DNA of 8,995 bases from Desulfobulbus sp. (GTDB lineage: Bacteria; Desulfobacterota; Desulfobulbia; Desulfobulbales; Desulfobulbaceae), in contig JAUWAH010000062.1 in the NCBI GenBank assembly GCA_030602145.1, positions 1 to 8,995 of the forward strand, read 5' to 3'. Below the pieces are notes generated by a model. That model did not search any database and was not told where the DNA came from. It saw nothing but the letters and a program-made list of their open reading frames with translations. Position numbers and translations under genes: made by a program. Positions 1-6,741 of this stretch are shown one piece after another (positions within the stretch are counted from its first letter, which is position 1; the number at the start of each line of letters is the position of its first letter).

Positions 1-220
1 GGAAGTACAGCGGGCCCTCGACAACCTGATGCGCAACCGAACCACCATCGTCATTGCTCATCGGCTGTCGACCATTCAGAATGCCGACCGGATCCTGGTC
101 CTCAAGGAGGGGCGGGTGGTCGAAGAGGGCAGCCATGGCGATCTGCTCGCCCTCGGCGGCGAGTACAGCACGCTCTGCCAGTTGCAGTTTGCCGGCGAGG
201 CGGCCGACCAAACCCGATGA
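1..220 (+). CDS. msbA: MsbA-type lipid A/LPS ABC exporter, C-terminal fragment
   Basis: The frame is open from the left edge (first full codon at base 2) and ends at TGA 218-220, giving the last 72 residues of an ABC transporter nucleotide-binding domain. The H-loop IAHRLST is seen, with the switch histidine at bases 59-61. It is followed by the usual tail ([18 protein letters not shown]) and a closing LCQLQF reminiscent of the MsbA end. Walker A, Walker B, the signature motif and the membrane domain lie outside the window. Known for the family: MsbA is a homodimeric inner-membrane flippase moving lipid A-core to the periplasmic face, where O-antigen is ligated. The ligase gene follows directly, its ATG overlapping this stop (ATGA), which favours MsbA over another type I ABC exporter. 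The ABC exporter call is near certain; the MsbA identity rests on context and tail similarity. Confidence 0.8.
   Translation, partial: EVQRALDNLMRNRTTIVIAHRLSTIQNADRILVLKEGRVVEEGSHGDLLALGGEYSTLCQLQFAGEAADQTR
217..220 (+). promoter_or_regulatory. ATGA stop/start overlap, msbA to ligase-glycosyltransferase gene
   Basis: The ATG at 217-219 and the TGA at 218-220 share bases. No good Shine-Dalgarno lies at normal distance; the nearest purine-rich stretch (GGCGAGG, 194-200) is about 16 bases upstream. Start of the downstream gene therefore probably depends on ribosomes finishing msbA (translational coupling). The overlap is seen directly; the coupling is inferred. Confidence 0.7.
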
Positions 221-2733
221 CGAACCTGCGTGCCACCATAGGCAGCCTGCCCCCCTGGCTGGCATTGCTCCTTGCCTTGTGTCTGCCCCTGTCGACCTCG
301 GTCATCACCGTGCTCATGGTGCTCATTGTGGCCTGCTGGCTGGTGGAGGGGCAATTACGGGAAACATGGCGGCAGGCAAGGAACAATCCTCTCTGCCTGG
401 CGGTGTATGGGTATCTGGCCATACTGGCCATCGGCCTGATGTGGAGCGACGATGTGGCCGCCGGCTTGGCGGTCCTGAAGAAACACTGGAAAATAGCGGT
501 CTTGCCGGTTCTGTTGACTGCGGTTCGCCATGAGTGGCGCTCCCGCTATTGCGCGGCATTCGTTGCCGGTGTGTCGTTGGTCATGGTGGCCATCTGGCTC
601 GACCGGTGGCATCTGCTGCCCTTCTATGGAATGGATTCCGGCCAGCCGCTGCCCTTTCTCCATAATCAGATCATCTACACGCCGATGCTGGCCCTGGCGG
701 TCTATCTGGTGGTGCATGCCGTTTTGTGGTCATCGATCGGGACCGGTTGGCGGCTGCTGCTGTCGATTCTGGCCGTGCTGCTCGGGTGCACGGTCTTTGT
801 CACCCTGGGCCGTGCGGGGCAGTTGGTCTTTTTTGTGCTGGTCGGTCTTCTGGTGCTCCAATATTTTCCGACCCATCGATGGCGAACCTTTGTTCTGACC
901 CTGATCGGCTCGGTGCTCATCTTCGTGGCGGCCTATTCGGTCAGCCCGGTGTTTCAAACGCGGATGAATGAAATTCGCCAGGACATTGCCGGCATCGAGG
1001 TCAATCCGGTCACCTCGGTGGGACTTCGTCTGTCCTGGTGGATGAACACCTGGGAGATGATCCGGCAATCGCCCTGGCTGGGCGTCGGCACCGGTGATTT
1101 TGTCGGTGCCTACGCCGCCATCAACCAAGCCCGTTCACCCCACGTTCCCGCAACCGACAATCCGCATAATCAGTACCTGTGGACCACCGCCCGCCTGGGA
1201 ATCTTGGGCCTGACCGGATTGCTGGGGATCTTCGTCGTCCAGATAGCCATGGCGCGCCGGTCAAGCGACGGCTGGCACCGATTGAGACTGGCCTTCCCGG
1301 TCTTTTTCCTGACCATCATGCTGACCGATTCCTACCTGGTTTCGCATGGCTCGGCCTTTCTGTTCGTCCTGCTCGGCGCGGTCTTGTATAAAAACGGGCC
1401 ACCGGACCCCTCGGCAGTGCTTCCGCCGAACCCGACCCGACGGTACTGGCTGATCCTCTCCTACCGGGCCCACGTGCCCGGTTCGGCGTGCTCACAGCAC
1501 ATCGATGACCGGTTGCCGTATTTCGAGCAGGCCGGCATCACCCCGATTCTGCTCAGTGGACCGGTGGGCCGCCGATATCCGGGGCGACTGCATTTCCGGG
1601 CCTGGTCCATCGCCCCTTCGGGCATCCGTTTCGAGGTGCGTCATTTTCTCCGTGGCCGCATCCGTCGTCGCTGGCTGTTTAAGCTGGTGGAAACAGTTCT
1701 TCTCCTGCCCCTGTATCCCTTCTACCTGCTTGAGAAGATCGTGATCAACCTGGAGAGCGAGTGGTCGTGGTTTGCCGGTGCCACGGTCCGGGGTTTTTTC
1801 CTCCAGCGCCGCTTCCACCCCGAGGTTCTGTACTCCACTGGCGGTTCCGCCTCGGCGCATGTGGCAGCCCTGATGCTGCATCGATGGTCGAAGACGAAGT
1901 GGATCGCGGAAACGCAGGATCCGTTGGTGCATGATCGGGAGTGGTCCCGCAGTCTGCGCGCTTTCCGCCTCTACCGCTGGCTGGAAGAGCGGATCGCCCG
2001 TGAAAGTCATGCCTTTGTGTTCCTGACCCTCCAGGCGCTTCGCCACGCCCGAACGCGGGTTGGCTTCGATTTCCCGGGAGTTGTCATCTATCCGGGGGCG
2101 ATCGTGCGGCAAGGCGGACAAGCCTATGTGAAGCGAGACTGGTGCCGTTTCGCCCATTTCGGCTCCCTGGCCGGAAACCGCAATCTCCTGGTTTTTTTCG
2201 AGGCGCTTGATCGATTGCGCCAGGAGGATCCGTCGAGGGCACAAAAGGTCCGGCTCGACTTGTTCGGCTCGTTAGACGATGCATCAAAACGGTCGATGCG
2301 CAGGTTGCACCTGGAGTCCCAGGTGAGTTTTCACGGCATGATCGACAGGCAAGCGGCCCTGCGTGCCATGGAGGAGGCCGACTGTTTGCTGCTGATCCAG
2401 GACACCAGCTTTACCTCGACGGAATCGATTCCCTCCAAGGTATATGAATATCTGTTCAGCGGCCGGCCGATCTGCGGGTTGGTGCATCACAACGATGAGT
2501 TGACCGATATGCTCAGGGCGCAAGCGCATTACGTGGCCAAAGCCGATGATCCCGACGATGTCAGGCGGGTCCTCGGGGAGATCCTGAACGAATTTGAGGG
2601 TGCGTCCTTTCGACGGGCGGAGGACGGAGTTGAGATGTACACCACCGAGCGGGCGGTCCGCCAAATCCTTGCCTGTGCGGATCGGGACACGAATCGGCAT
2701 GACACCTCGGCTGCACCCAACACGACTGCATAA
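217..2733 (+). CDS. O-antigen ligase (WaaL/Wzy-C) fused to a GT4-like glycosyltransferase
   Basis: This 838-residue protein has two halves. Residues 1 to about 392 are strongly hydrophobic with many membrane segments, plus a soluble loop holding R271 (in GLRLSWW) and D314-N-P-H-N-Q-Y (H317). These are hallmarks of the Wzy_C/O-antigen ligase family, which transfers undecaprenyl-PP-linked O-chains to lipid A-core in the periplasm. Residues 394-408 form a proline-rich linker. Residues 410-838 are a full GT-B-type transferase: opening strand YWLILSY, a hydrophobic/amphipathic stretch near 488-507, the C-terminal Rossmann strand FAHFGSL (645-651), and an E-x7-E pair (E736, E744) in ESIPSKVYE typical of GT4 enzymes. 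Ligases usually run near 400 residues, so this is about double. No stop or well-placed start separates the halves. The ligase C-terminus is cytoplasmic in this family, so the fused domain would face its nucleotide-sugar pool. A Wzy polymerase role for the first half cannot be excluded. Donor and acceptor are unknown. Confidence 0.85.
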   Translation: MTNLRATIGSLPPWLALLLALCLPLSTSVITVLMVLIVACWLVEGQLRETWRQARNNPLCLAVYGYLAILAIGLMWSDDVAAGLAVLKKHWKIAVLPVLLTAVRHEWRSRYCAAFVAGVSLVMVAIWLDRWHLLPFYGMDSGQPLPFLHNQIIYTPMLALAVYLVVHAVLWSSIGTGWRLLLSILAVLLGCTVFVTLGRAGQLVFFVLVGLLVLQYFPTHRWRTFVLTLIGSVLIFVAAYSVSPVFQTRMNEIRQDIAGIEVNPVTSVGLRLSWWMNTWEMIRQSPWLGVGTGDFVGAYAAINQARSPHVPATDNPHNQYLWTTARLGILGLTGLLGIFVVQIAMARRSSDGWHRLRLAFPVFFLTIMLTDSYLVSHGSAFLFVLLGAVLYKNGPPDPSAVLPPNPTRRYWLILSYRAHVPGSACSQHIDDRLPYFEQAGITPILLSGPVGRRYPGRLHFRAWSIAPSGIRFEVRHFLRGRIRRRWLFKLVETVLLLPLYPFYLLEKIVINLESEWSWFAGATVRGFFLQRRFHPEVLYSTGGSASAHVAALMLHRWSKTKWIAETQDPLVHDREWSRSLRAFRLYRWLEERIARESHAFVFLTLQALRHARTRVGFDFPGVVIYPGAIVRQGGQAYVKRDWCRFAHFGSLAGNRNLLVFFEALDRLRQEDPSRAQKVRLDLFGSLDDASKRSMRRLHLESQVSFHGMIDRQAALRAMEEADCLLLIQDTSFTSTESIPSKVYEYLFSGRPICGLVHHNDELTDMLRAQAHYVAKADDPDDVRRVLGEILNEFEGASFRRAEDGVEMYTTERAVRQILACADRDTNRHDTSAAPNTTA

Positions 2734-2882
2734 ACCAGGAAGGTCTGCTTGAACGCCCGAAGCACAACCTGTCGCCTTATGAAGATGAGAAACCCCATTC
2801 CAAGGATTTCCGACCTTGTCCGCGCTGAGAACCGGGGCGATCGGTCTTTGCATGTTCATCACCTTCCATCCGGCGAGCGAAC
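2734..2882 (+). other. 149-base gap before wecB, the largest in the window
   Basis: All other junctions in this gene string overlap or are about 15 bases apart, so this gap stands out. I see no convincing -35/-10 pair and no stem-loop followed by a T run. A TTGAAC box at 2749-2754 has no -10 at suitable spacing. The gap does contain a candidate 49-codon ORF beginning behind a strong AGGAAGG. Confidence 0.6.
2737..2743 (+). promoter_or_regulatory. Shine-Dalgarno-like AGGAAGG ahead of a TTG codon
   Basis: AGGAAGG lies five bases before TTG at 2749-2751 and only four bases after the TAA of the preceding gene. It is one of the best ribosome-binding matches in the window, yet no recognised gene starts there; wecB begins about 140 bases further on. 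Confidence 0.4.
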
Positions 2883-2898
2883 ATGGCAATATCAATGA
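2749..2898 (+). CDS. Candidate 49-residue small protein or leader ORF upstream of wecB
   Basis: Starting at TTG 2749 behind AGGAAGG, the frame is open for 49 codons to TGA 2896-2898. An internal ATG at 2779 is an alternative start. The product would be basic and polar (ending HHLPSGERTWQYQ), with no membrane segment or motif I recognise. Its TGA overlaps the second in-frame ATG of wecB (2895-2897), forming the ATGA junction seen elsewhere in these operons. Against it: third-position GC is only about 55%, lower than in the neighbouring genes, and a 49-codon open frame is not improbable by chance. It could be a leader peptide coupling translation to wecB, a gene remnant, or nothing. Confidence 0.25.
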   Translation: MNARSTTCRLMKMRNPIPRISDLVRAENRGDRSLHVHHLPSGERTWQYQ

Positions 2899-4064
2899 AT
2901 CGGCCCGTGGTACTGACAATCATCGGGACTCGGCCCGAGGCCATCAAGATGGCCCCGGTGATCGCGGCGTTGCGCAATCGCCCAGCCCTGGAGGTGAAGA
3001 TCTGCGTCACCGGACAGCACCGGGAAATGCTCGATCAGATGATGGCCATATTTTCCCTGACCGCCGACGATGATCTTCAGGTCATGGGAAAGAACCAGGA
3101 TCTCGCCTCCCTGACGGCGGGTTTGCTGCTCAAGATGCACCCTGTTTTCGAGCGCTGGAAACCTGCTCTGCTCCTTGTTCAGGGCGACACCACCTCAAGT
3201 ATGGCTGCTGCCCTGGCCGGTTTCTATGCCTCCATTCCGATCGGTCATGTCGAAGCGGGGTTGCGGACCGGTGACACGAGACAACCCTTTCCGGAGGAGA
3301 TGAACCGCCGCCTGACCGGGATTCTCGCTGATCTGCATTTCGCTCCGACCGAACAGGCCAGGGCCAACCTCCTGCGCGAAGGAGTGGCCGATCGGGCGAT
3401 CAAGGTGACCGGCAACACGGTGATCGACGCGCTGCACTCCACCATCGGGCGGATCGAGGGAGATCCGGCCTTGAAGGCCGCTTTGCGGGCACGGTTTGCC
3501 CTGCTGGACCACTTTGACAAACTGGTGCTGATCACCGGGCATCGTCGGGAGAATTTCGGCCCGGGTTTTGAGAGTATATGCCGGGCCATCGTCCGCCTGG
3601 CCCATGTCCACCCCGAGGTGGCCTTTCTCTATCCGGTTCATCTCAATCCCCATGTGCGTCGGCCGGTCGAGACAATTTTAGCCACGGCGGCCAAAGAGAA
3701 CCTGTTTCTCATCGACCCGGTCGATTATGTGACCTTCGTTGACTTGTTGCGGCGCTGTCACCTGGTGCTCACCGATTCCGGCGGCATTCAGGAGGAGGCG
3801 CCGACGCTGGGCAAACCGGTGGTCGTCATGCGCAACACCACCGAACGGTTTGAAGCGGTCCAGGCCGGCACAGTCGTCCTGGCCGGCAGCGACGAACAGC
3901 GGATCGTCGCCGCAGTTTCGGGGCTGTTGACCGATCGGGGCTTGTATGCAAGCATGAGCAGGGTATGCACCGTTTATGGGGACGGGCAGGCGGCAGACCG
4001 GATAGCCAGTCATGTCGAACAGTTTCTCCATGATCGTGGCGCCATCGCAGGAGATCTCCGGTGA
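2883..4064 (+). CDS. wecB: UDP-N-acetylglucosamine 2-epimerase (non-hydrolysing)
   Basis: This cytoplasmic enzyme interconverts UDP-GlcNAc and UDP-ManNAc, supplying ManNAc-type sugars for O-antigen or other surface glycans. The 393 residues match the family's usual 370-390. Motifs in order: GTRPEAIKMAP (15-25), QGDTTS (100-105), GHVEAGLRTGD (121-131), PFPEEMNRR (135-143), TGHRRENFG (218-226), PVHLNP and SDSGG-like TDSGGIQEEAP followed by RNTTERFEA. D102, E124, E138 and H220 line up by motif with the catalytic Asp95, Glu117, Glu131 and His213 described for the E. coli enzyme, at a constant offset of seven. So the site is intact. The start at ATG 2883 is given; it has only a weak purine stretch (GGCGAG) upstream. 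ATG 2895 (M5) is an equally plausible start, because the protein would then begin just before the first strand as in E. coli. The 3' end overlaps waaC by GTGA. The partner dehydrogenase WecC is not in the window. Confidence 0.95.
   Translation: MAISMNRPVVLTIIGTRPEAIKMAPVIAALRNRPALEVKICVTGQHREMLDQMMAIFSLTADDDLQVMGKNQDLASLTAGLLLKMHPVFERWKPALLLVQGDTTSSMAAALAGFYASIPIGHVEAGLRTGDTRQPFPEEMNRRLTGILADLHFAPTEQARANLLREGVADRAIKVTGNTVIDALHSTIGRIEGDPALKAALRARFALLDHFDKLVLITGHRRENFGPGFESICRAIVRLAHVHPEVAFLYPVHLNPHVRRPVETILATAAKENLFLIDPVDYVTFVDLLRRCHLVLTDSGGIQEEAPTLGKPVVVMRNTTERFEAVQAGTVVLAGSDEQRIVAAVSGLLTDRGLYASMSRVCTVYGDGQAADRIASHVEQFLHDRGAIAGDLR
4049..4053 (+). promoter_or_regulatory. Ribosome-binding site supporting a GTG start for waaC
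   Basis: AGGAG at 4049-4053 lies seven bases before GTG 4061-4063. The GTG overlaps the wecB stop (GTGA, 4061-4064). Spacing and strength support this non-ATG start. Confidence 0.75.
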
Positions 4065-5143
4065 AGTCCGTCGTTGATCTGAGCGGAAAGCGTCTTCTGC
4101 TTGTCAAGCAAAGTTCCCTGGGCGACGTGATTCACACTCTCCCCCTGGTCCATGCCTTGAAGAGAAAGTTTTCCACCGTTCGCATCGGCTGGGTGGTCGA
4201 ACGGGGCTTTGCCGCTTTGCTTGATCGGGATGGGGCTGTGGACGAGGTTCATCCTATCCACATTCCTTCGACCAGCGATCCCCTGGCAGATCGATGGGCC
4301 TATGGGCGCGCCTTTGCCGCCACTGTGAAGACTCTGTATCGACTGCGGCGCCAGTTTCGTCAGGCGCCTTACGATGTCGTCCTCGATCTGCATGCCTCCT
4401 TGCGCAGCGGTTTCTTGGCCCTGGCCAATCCGGGCGGCGTTCGCATCGGTTTTGCTGATGCCAAGGAAGGCAACACCTGGTTCCAGCACCGACTGGTGGC
4501 CAATGCGTCCGGCTGCGTCCATGCCATCGACAAGAACCTGCTTTTTTGCGCTTTGTTCGACTGCGAGGTCGCGGAAGAGGATTTCCATCTCTGCTCGTCT
4601 CCCGAGGATCGGGACGGGGTGGAGCAGTTCCTCGCCAACTCGGGCATCGGAACAGATGAGCGTCTCATTTATGTGAATCCGACCGCACGCTGGCAATCGA
4701 AGCACTGGCTGGTGCCACGCTGGGGTGCGCTTTGCGACCGGTTCCTGGCCGCGGGGCTCCGACCGGTCTTCGGGGGCAGCAGGGACGATGTGTCCTATAT
4801 CGGTGAAATCGCCAAAGCAATGACGAGACCCGCCGTGGTGGCTGCCGGACGCCTGAGCTTGACCGAATCGGTGGCGTTGATGCAGCGGGCGTCGGTGTAT
4901 GTCGGCCTGGATACCGGCCCCATGCACATGGCTGCCATGATCGGCACGCCGGTGGTGGCCCTGTTCGGTCCCACCCACCCGGAACGGGTCGGCCCTTATG
5001 GGGTGGCCCACGTGGTGGTCCGGGCGGACGGGCTTGACTGTCTATGTTGCCGCAAGCGAACCTGCGCCGAACTTCGCTGCATGCACGGTATCGAGATGGA
5101 GCGTGTTTTTGCGGCCACGATGGGACTTTTGCAGGGGCAATGA
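4061..5143 (+). CDS. waaC: ADP-heptose:LPS heptosyltransferase I-like (GT9 family)
   Basis: This enzyme is predicted to add the first L-glycero-D-manno-heptose from ADP-heptose to Kdo2-lipid A on the cytoplasmic face of the inner membrane. The N-terminus reads LLLVKQSSLGDVIHTLP, followed by WVVERGFA, both close to WaaC proteins. D22 in LGDV matches the family's proposed base (Asp13 in E. coli WaaC). The C-terminal half has LDTGPMHMAA (D284 in 283-292) and TPVVALFGPTHPERVGPYG, the ADP-heptose-binding region of GT9. At 360 residues it is somewhat longer than E. coli WaaC (about 319). The tail holds five cysteines in 14 residues (C327, C329, C330, C335, C340), a pattern I associate with heptosyltransferase II and relatives, so the exact acceptor (heptose I, II or another) is uncertain. 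It is translationally coupled to wecB through GTGA, with its own AGGAG. Confidence 0.88.
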   Translation: MKSVVDLSGKRLLLVKQSSLGDVIHTLPLVHALKRKFSTVRIGWVVERGFAALLDRDGAVDEVHPIHIPSTSDPLADRWAYGRAFAATVKTLYRLRRQFRQAPYDVVLDLHASLRSGFLALANPGGVRIGFADAKEGNTWFQHRLVANASGCVHAIDKNLLFCALFDCEVAEEDFHLCSSPEDRDGVEQFLANSGIGTDERLIYVNPTARWQSKHWLVPRWGALCDRFLAAGLRPVFGGSRDDVSYIGEIAKAMTRPAVVAAGRLSLTESVALMQRASVYVGLDTGPMHMAAMIGTPVVALFGPTHPERVGPYGVAHVVVRADGLDCLCCRKRTCAELRCMHGIEMERVFAATMGLLQGQ

Positions 5144-5149
5144 CGGGTT

Positions 5150-5156
5150 GAGGGGG
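5150..5156 (+). promoter_or_regulatory. Ribosome-binding site of the GT2 gene
   Basis: GAGGGGG at 5150-5156 sits two bases before ATG 5159, slightly closer than usual, in the 15-base gap after the waaC stop. It supports the ATG at 5159 as the start. Confidence 0.55.
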
Positions 5157-5158
5157 AT

Positions 5159-5947
5159 ATGCGAGTCAGTCTGATCATCACCACATACAACTGGAAGGAG
5201 GCATTGGCGGTCGTGCTGGCCAGCGCCCTTCGCCAGACCGTGCTGCCCATGGAGATTGTGGTGGCCGATGACGGATCCCGGTCGGACACGGCGGACCTCG
5301 TTGCCCGTCTCGGCGCAGAAGCGCCTGTGCCGATGCTCCATTCCTGGCAGGAAGACAAGGGCTATCGTTTGGCGAAAAGTCGAAACAGGGCGATCCGCAA
5401 AGCCTGCGGAGACTATATTCTGTTGATCGATGGAGATATGGTCCTGGATCGCCGGTTTGTTGCCGATCATCTGGCCGTCGCCCGGAGGGGCCGGTTCGTC
5501 CAGGGCCCCCGCGCCTTGCTGGGTGCGGCCTTGACCACGGAGGTCCTCACCACCGGCCGGCTGCGCCTTCCCTTTGCCGCCCTCGGGATAGGCAACAAGA
5601 AGAATTGCCTCCGCTCGGTCTGGTTGTCGCGCCTACTGTCGAGGCAGAGCACGAAGTTGGGCGGCATCCGGTTATGCAACTTTGCCTTTTGGAGGGAGGA
5701 TGCCATTCGGGTCAACGGCTTCAACGAGGAGTTCGTCGGCTGGGGAAGGGAAGATTCCGAGTTTGTGGCCAGATTGCTCAACAGCGGCCTCAAGCGGCAC
5801 AATCTTCGGTTTCGTGCCCTCGGCTACCACTTGCATCATCCCATGAACGATCGAAGCCGATTGTCCCTCAATGATGGGTTGTTGCACTCGACTGTCGAGG
5901 GACGGCTGGTAAGGTGCGACAGGGGACTCGATCACGACGATGAGTGA
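5159..5947 (+). CDS. GT2 glycosyltransferase with galactosyltransferase-type C-terminal part
   Basis: This 262-residue protein has a GT-A fold and is probably cytoplasmic or membrane-associated. It begins with the GT2 strand VSLIITTYN (3-11), then IVVADDGS (33-40, UDP-contact aspartates D37/D38) and LLIDGDMVLD with the DxD-type metal site D91-G-D93. The C-terminal part has NFAFWRED (174-181), then GFNEEF and GWGREDSE (194-201). GWGxED is the hallmark of the Glyco_transf_7C/galactosyltransferase-type module, where the acidic pair helps catalysis. The enzyme therefore looks intact and probably transfers a hexose or HexNAc. Position after waaC suggests LPS core or O-chain work, but the sugar and linkage cannot be read from sequence. 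It ends in an acidic HDDE tail whose last bases overlap the opposing gene. It is the last gene of the plus-strand operon. Confidence 0.88.
   Translation: MRVSLIITTYNWKEALAVVLASALRQTVLPMEIVVADDGSRSDTADLVARLGAEAPVPMLHSWQEDKGYRLAKSRNRAIRKACGDYILLIDGDMVLDRRFVADHLAVARRGRFVQGPRALLGAALTTEVLTTGRLRLPFAALGIGNKKNCLRSVWLSRLLSRQSTKLGGIRLCNFAFWREDAIRVNGFNEEFVGWGREDSEFVARLLNSGLKRHNLRFRALGYHLHHPMNDRSRLSLNDGLLHSTVEGRLVRCDRGLDHDDE
5932..5947. other. 16-base tail-to-tail overlap of two convergent coding regions
   Basis: The plus-strand GT2 stops at TGA 5945-5947, and the minus-strand GT2 stops at TGA read from 5934 to 5932, so the last five codons of each are antisense to the other. No T-tract terminator lies in or next to the overlap. 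Transcripts of both operons must end inside each other's coding region. Confidence 0.85.
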
Positions 5948-6741
5948 TCGGCGGTCCGGCGCAATGGCGGCGAGGGGGGGGGTTGCCAGCGGGCCTGCAA
6001 CTCGGTGAGCTTGGCGTATTTGTAGAACGTGCCTTCGAAATTGCCCAGGGCAATCACAAACCCCGGCCAACCGTCGAGGATGCCCCGCTTGAGGAAGTAC
6101 ATGTGCGCAAAGGACCAGATGCCGTGGAACAGGGCCGTCCACAGGGTTCCCCTGCGTCCGTCCTGGTGCAGCTTGCATGCCCCCAGGGAAGAGTACCTGT
6201 TGGCCTTGTGGACCACCTCTTCGAGGTTCTTGAAGGGAAATTGCCAGATGGCGTTGCGCAGGTAGGCCACCGGCCGCTCGCTGACCACGGTGAACGCCTC
6301 GTGGACCGGATCGTCCTCCTTGAAGACAAGCGTGCCCTTTTTGAACAATTGCGGTTGTCGGTAGTCAGGATAGAAACCGGAATACCGGATCCACCGGCCC
6401 ATGAAAAAATTGCGGCGGGGAATGTAATAGGCGTCGGCCCGGGGATCGGCCAGGCAGGCGAGCATTTCATCCCGGGCTTCGGGCGTGCACCGCTCGTCGG
6501 CATCGAGGGAAAAGATCCAGTCGTGGCTGCAGGCGGCCATGGCCCGGTTGCGCAGATCGCCAAACCCCTGAAAGGGGATCTGCACAACCCGCGCCCCGAG
6601 TTCCTCCGCCAAGGTGGCAGTGGCATCCGTGCTGAAGGAATCGGCCACCACGATTTCGTCGGCCCAGAGCACCGAGTGGATGGCGTCGCGGATTTTCTCG
6701 GCCTCGTTGTAGGCGATGATGTACGCGGAAACCCTGTTCAT
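5932..6741 (-). CDS. WaaE/KdtX-like GT2 glycosyltransferase (LPS core type)
   Basis: The 269 residues belong to the GT2 subgroup containing Klebsiella WaaE, which adds beta-1,4-glucose to core heptose I. Seen: VSAYIIAYNEAEKI (4-17), WADEIVVADSFSTD (26-39), FSLDADE with DxD-type D80/D82 (77-83), NRAMA (65-69), FYPDYRQPQLFKKG (123-136), DPVHEAF (144-150). A hydrophobic C-terminal region (about 200-245, with LKRGILDGWPGF) is typical of this subgroup and probably holds it on the membrane. The start at 6741 is chosen because it directly precedes the conserved first strand and forms ATGA with the ATPase stop. An upstream in-frame ATG at 6915 would add 58 low-complexity residues lying inside the ATPase gene. 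The tail (residues 253-269) is proline-, arginine- and serine-rich and is encoded partly by a C9 run. Function as a core glucosyltransferase is inferred; glycosylation of another surface polymer is possible. Confidence 0.88.
   Translation of the reverse strand: MNRVSAYIIAYNEAEKIRDAIHSVLWADEIVVADSFSTDATATLAEELGARVVQIPFQGFGDLRNRAMAACSHDWIFSLDADERCTPEARDEMLACLADPRADAYYIPRRNFFMGRWIRYSGFYPDYRQPQLFKKGTLVFKEDDPVHEAFTVVSERPVAYLRNAIWQFPFKNLEEVVHKANRYSSLGACKLHQDGRRGTLWTALFHGIWSFAHMYFLKRGILDGWPGFVIALGNFEGTFYKYAKLTELQARWQPPPSPPLRRTADHSSS
5974..5982 (-). repeat. Nine-base C tract (G9 on plus strand) in the WaaE-like gene
   Basis: On the coding strand, nine consecutive C bases encode three prolines (residues 254-256 of 269). 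Gain of one C opens a frame running to 5672; loss of one C opens a frame running to 5868. Either would replace the 13-residue tail with a longer extension read antisense to the convergent GT2 gene. Such runs in LPS glycosyltransferase genes of Neisseria, Haemophilus and Campylobacter mediate phase variation; whether this one varies is unknown. Confidence 0.7.
6738..6741 (-). promoter_or_regulatory. ATGA overlap, motor ATPase to WaaE-like glycosyltransferase
   Basis: On the minus strand the ATPase TGA (6740-6738) overlaps the ATG (6741-6739) of the glycosyltransferase. There is no strong Shine-Dalgarno just upstream (GCCAGGC precedes the ATG). This suggests that glycosyltransferase translation depends on translation of the ATPase. 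Confidence 0.75.

Noticed and set aside
1384..1450. A separate start for the GT half at TTG 1384 or GTG 1417
   Set aside because: Neither has a Shine-Dalgarno, the frame is uninterrupted, and the stretch reads as a proline-rich linker, so a genuine fusion is the simpler reading. It is not fully excluded.
2192..2198. T7 run in the GT half of the fusion as a programmed frameshift site
   Set aside because: Codons GTT TTT TTC read normally into conserved sequence; a shift would only disrupt the domain, and no stimulatory structure was noticed.
1492..2244. Minus-strand open frame of 250 codons antisense to the GT half of the fusion
   Set aside because: No motif, and the sense strand encodes a clear GT-B transferase.
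2749..2782. Promoter with TTGAAC (2749-2754) ahead of wecB
   Set aside because: The only TATGA-like box is about 22 bases downstream, too far for a normal sigma-70 spacer.
4010..5011. Minus-strand open frame of 333 codons antisense to waaC
   Set aside because: waaC has intact GT9 motifs throughout; the antisense translation is Gly/His/Gln/Arg-rich with no domain.
5887..5899. Short palindromic hairpin (CTCGACTGTCGAG) near the end of the plus-strand operon as a terminator
   Set aside because: The stem is only 5-6 bp, no T run follows on either strand, and it lies inside coding sequence.
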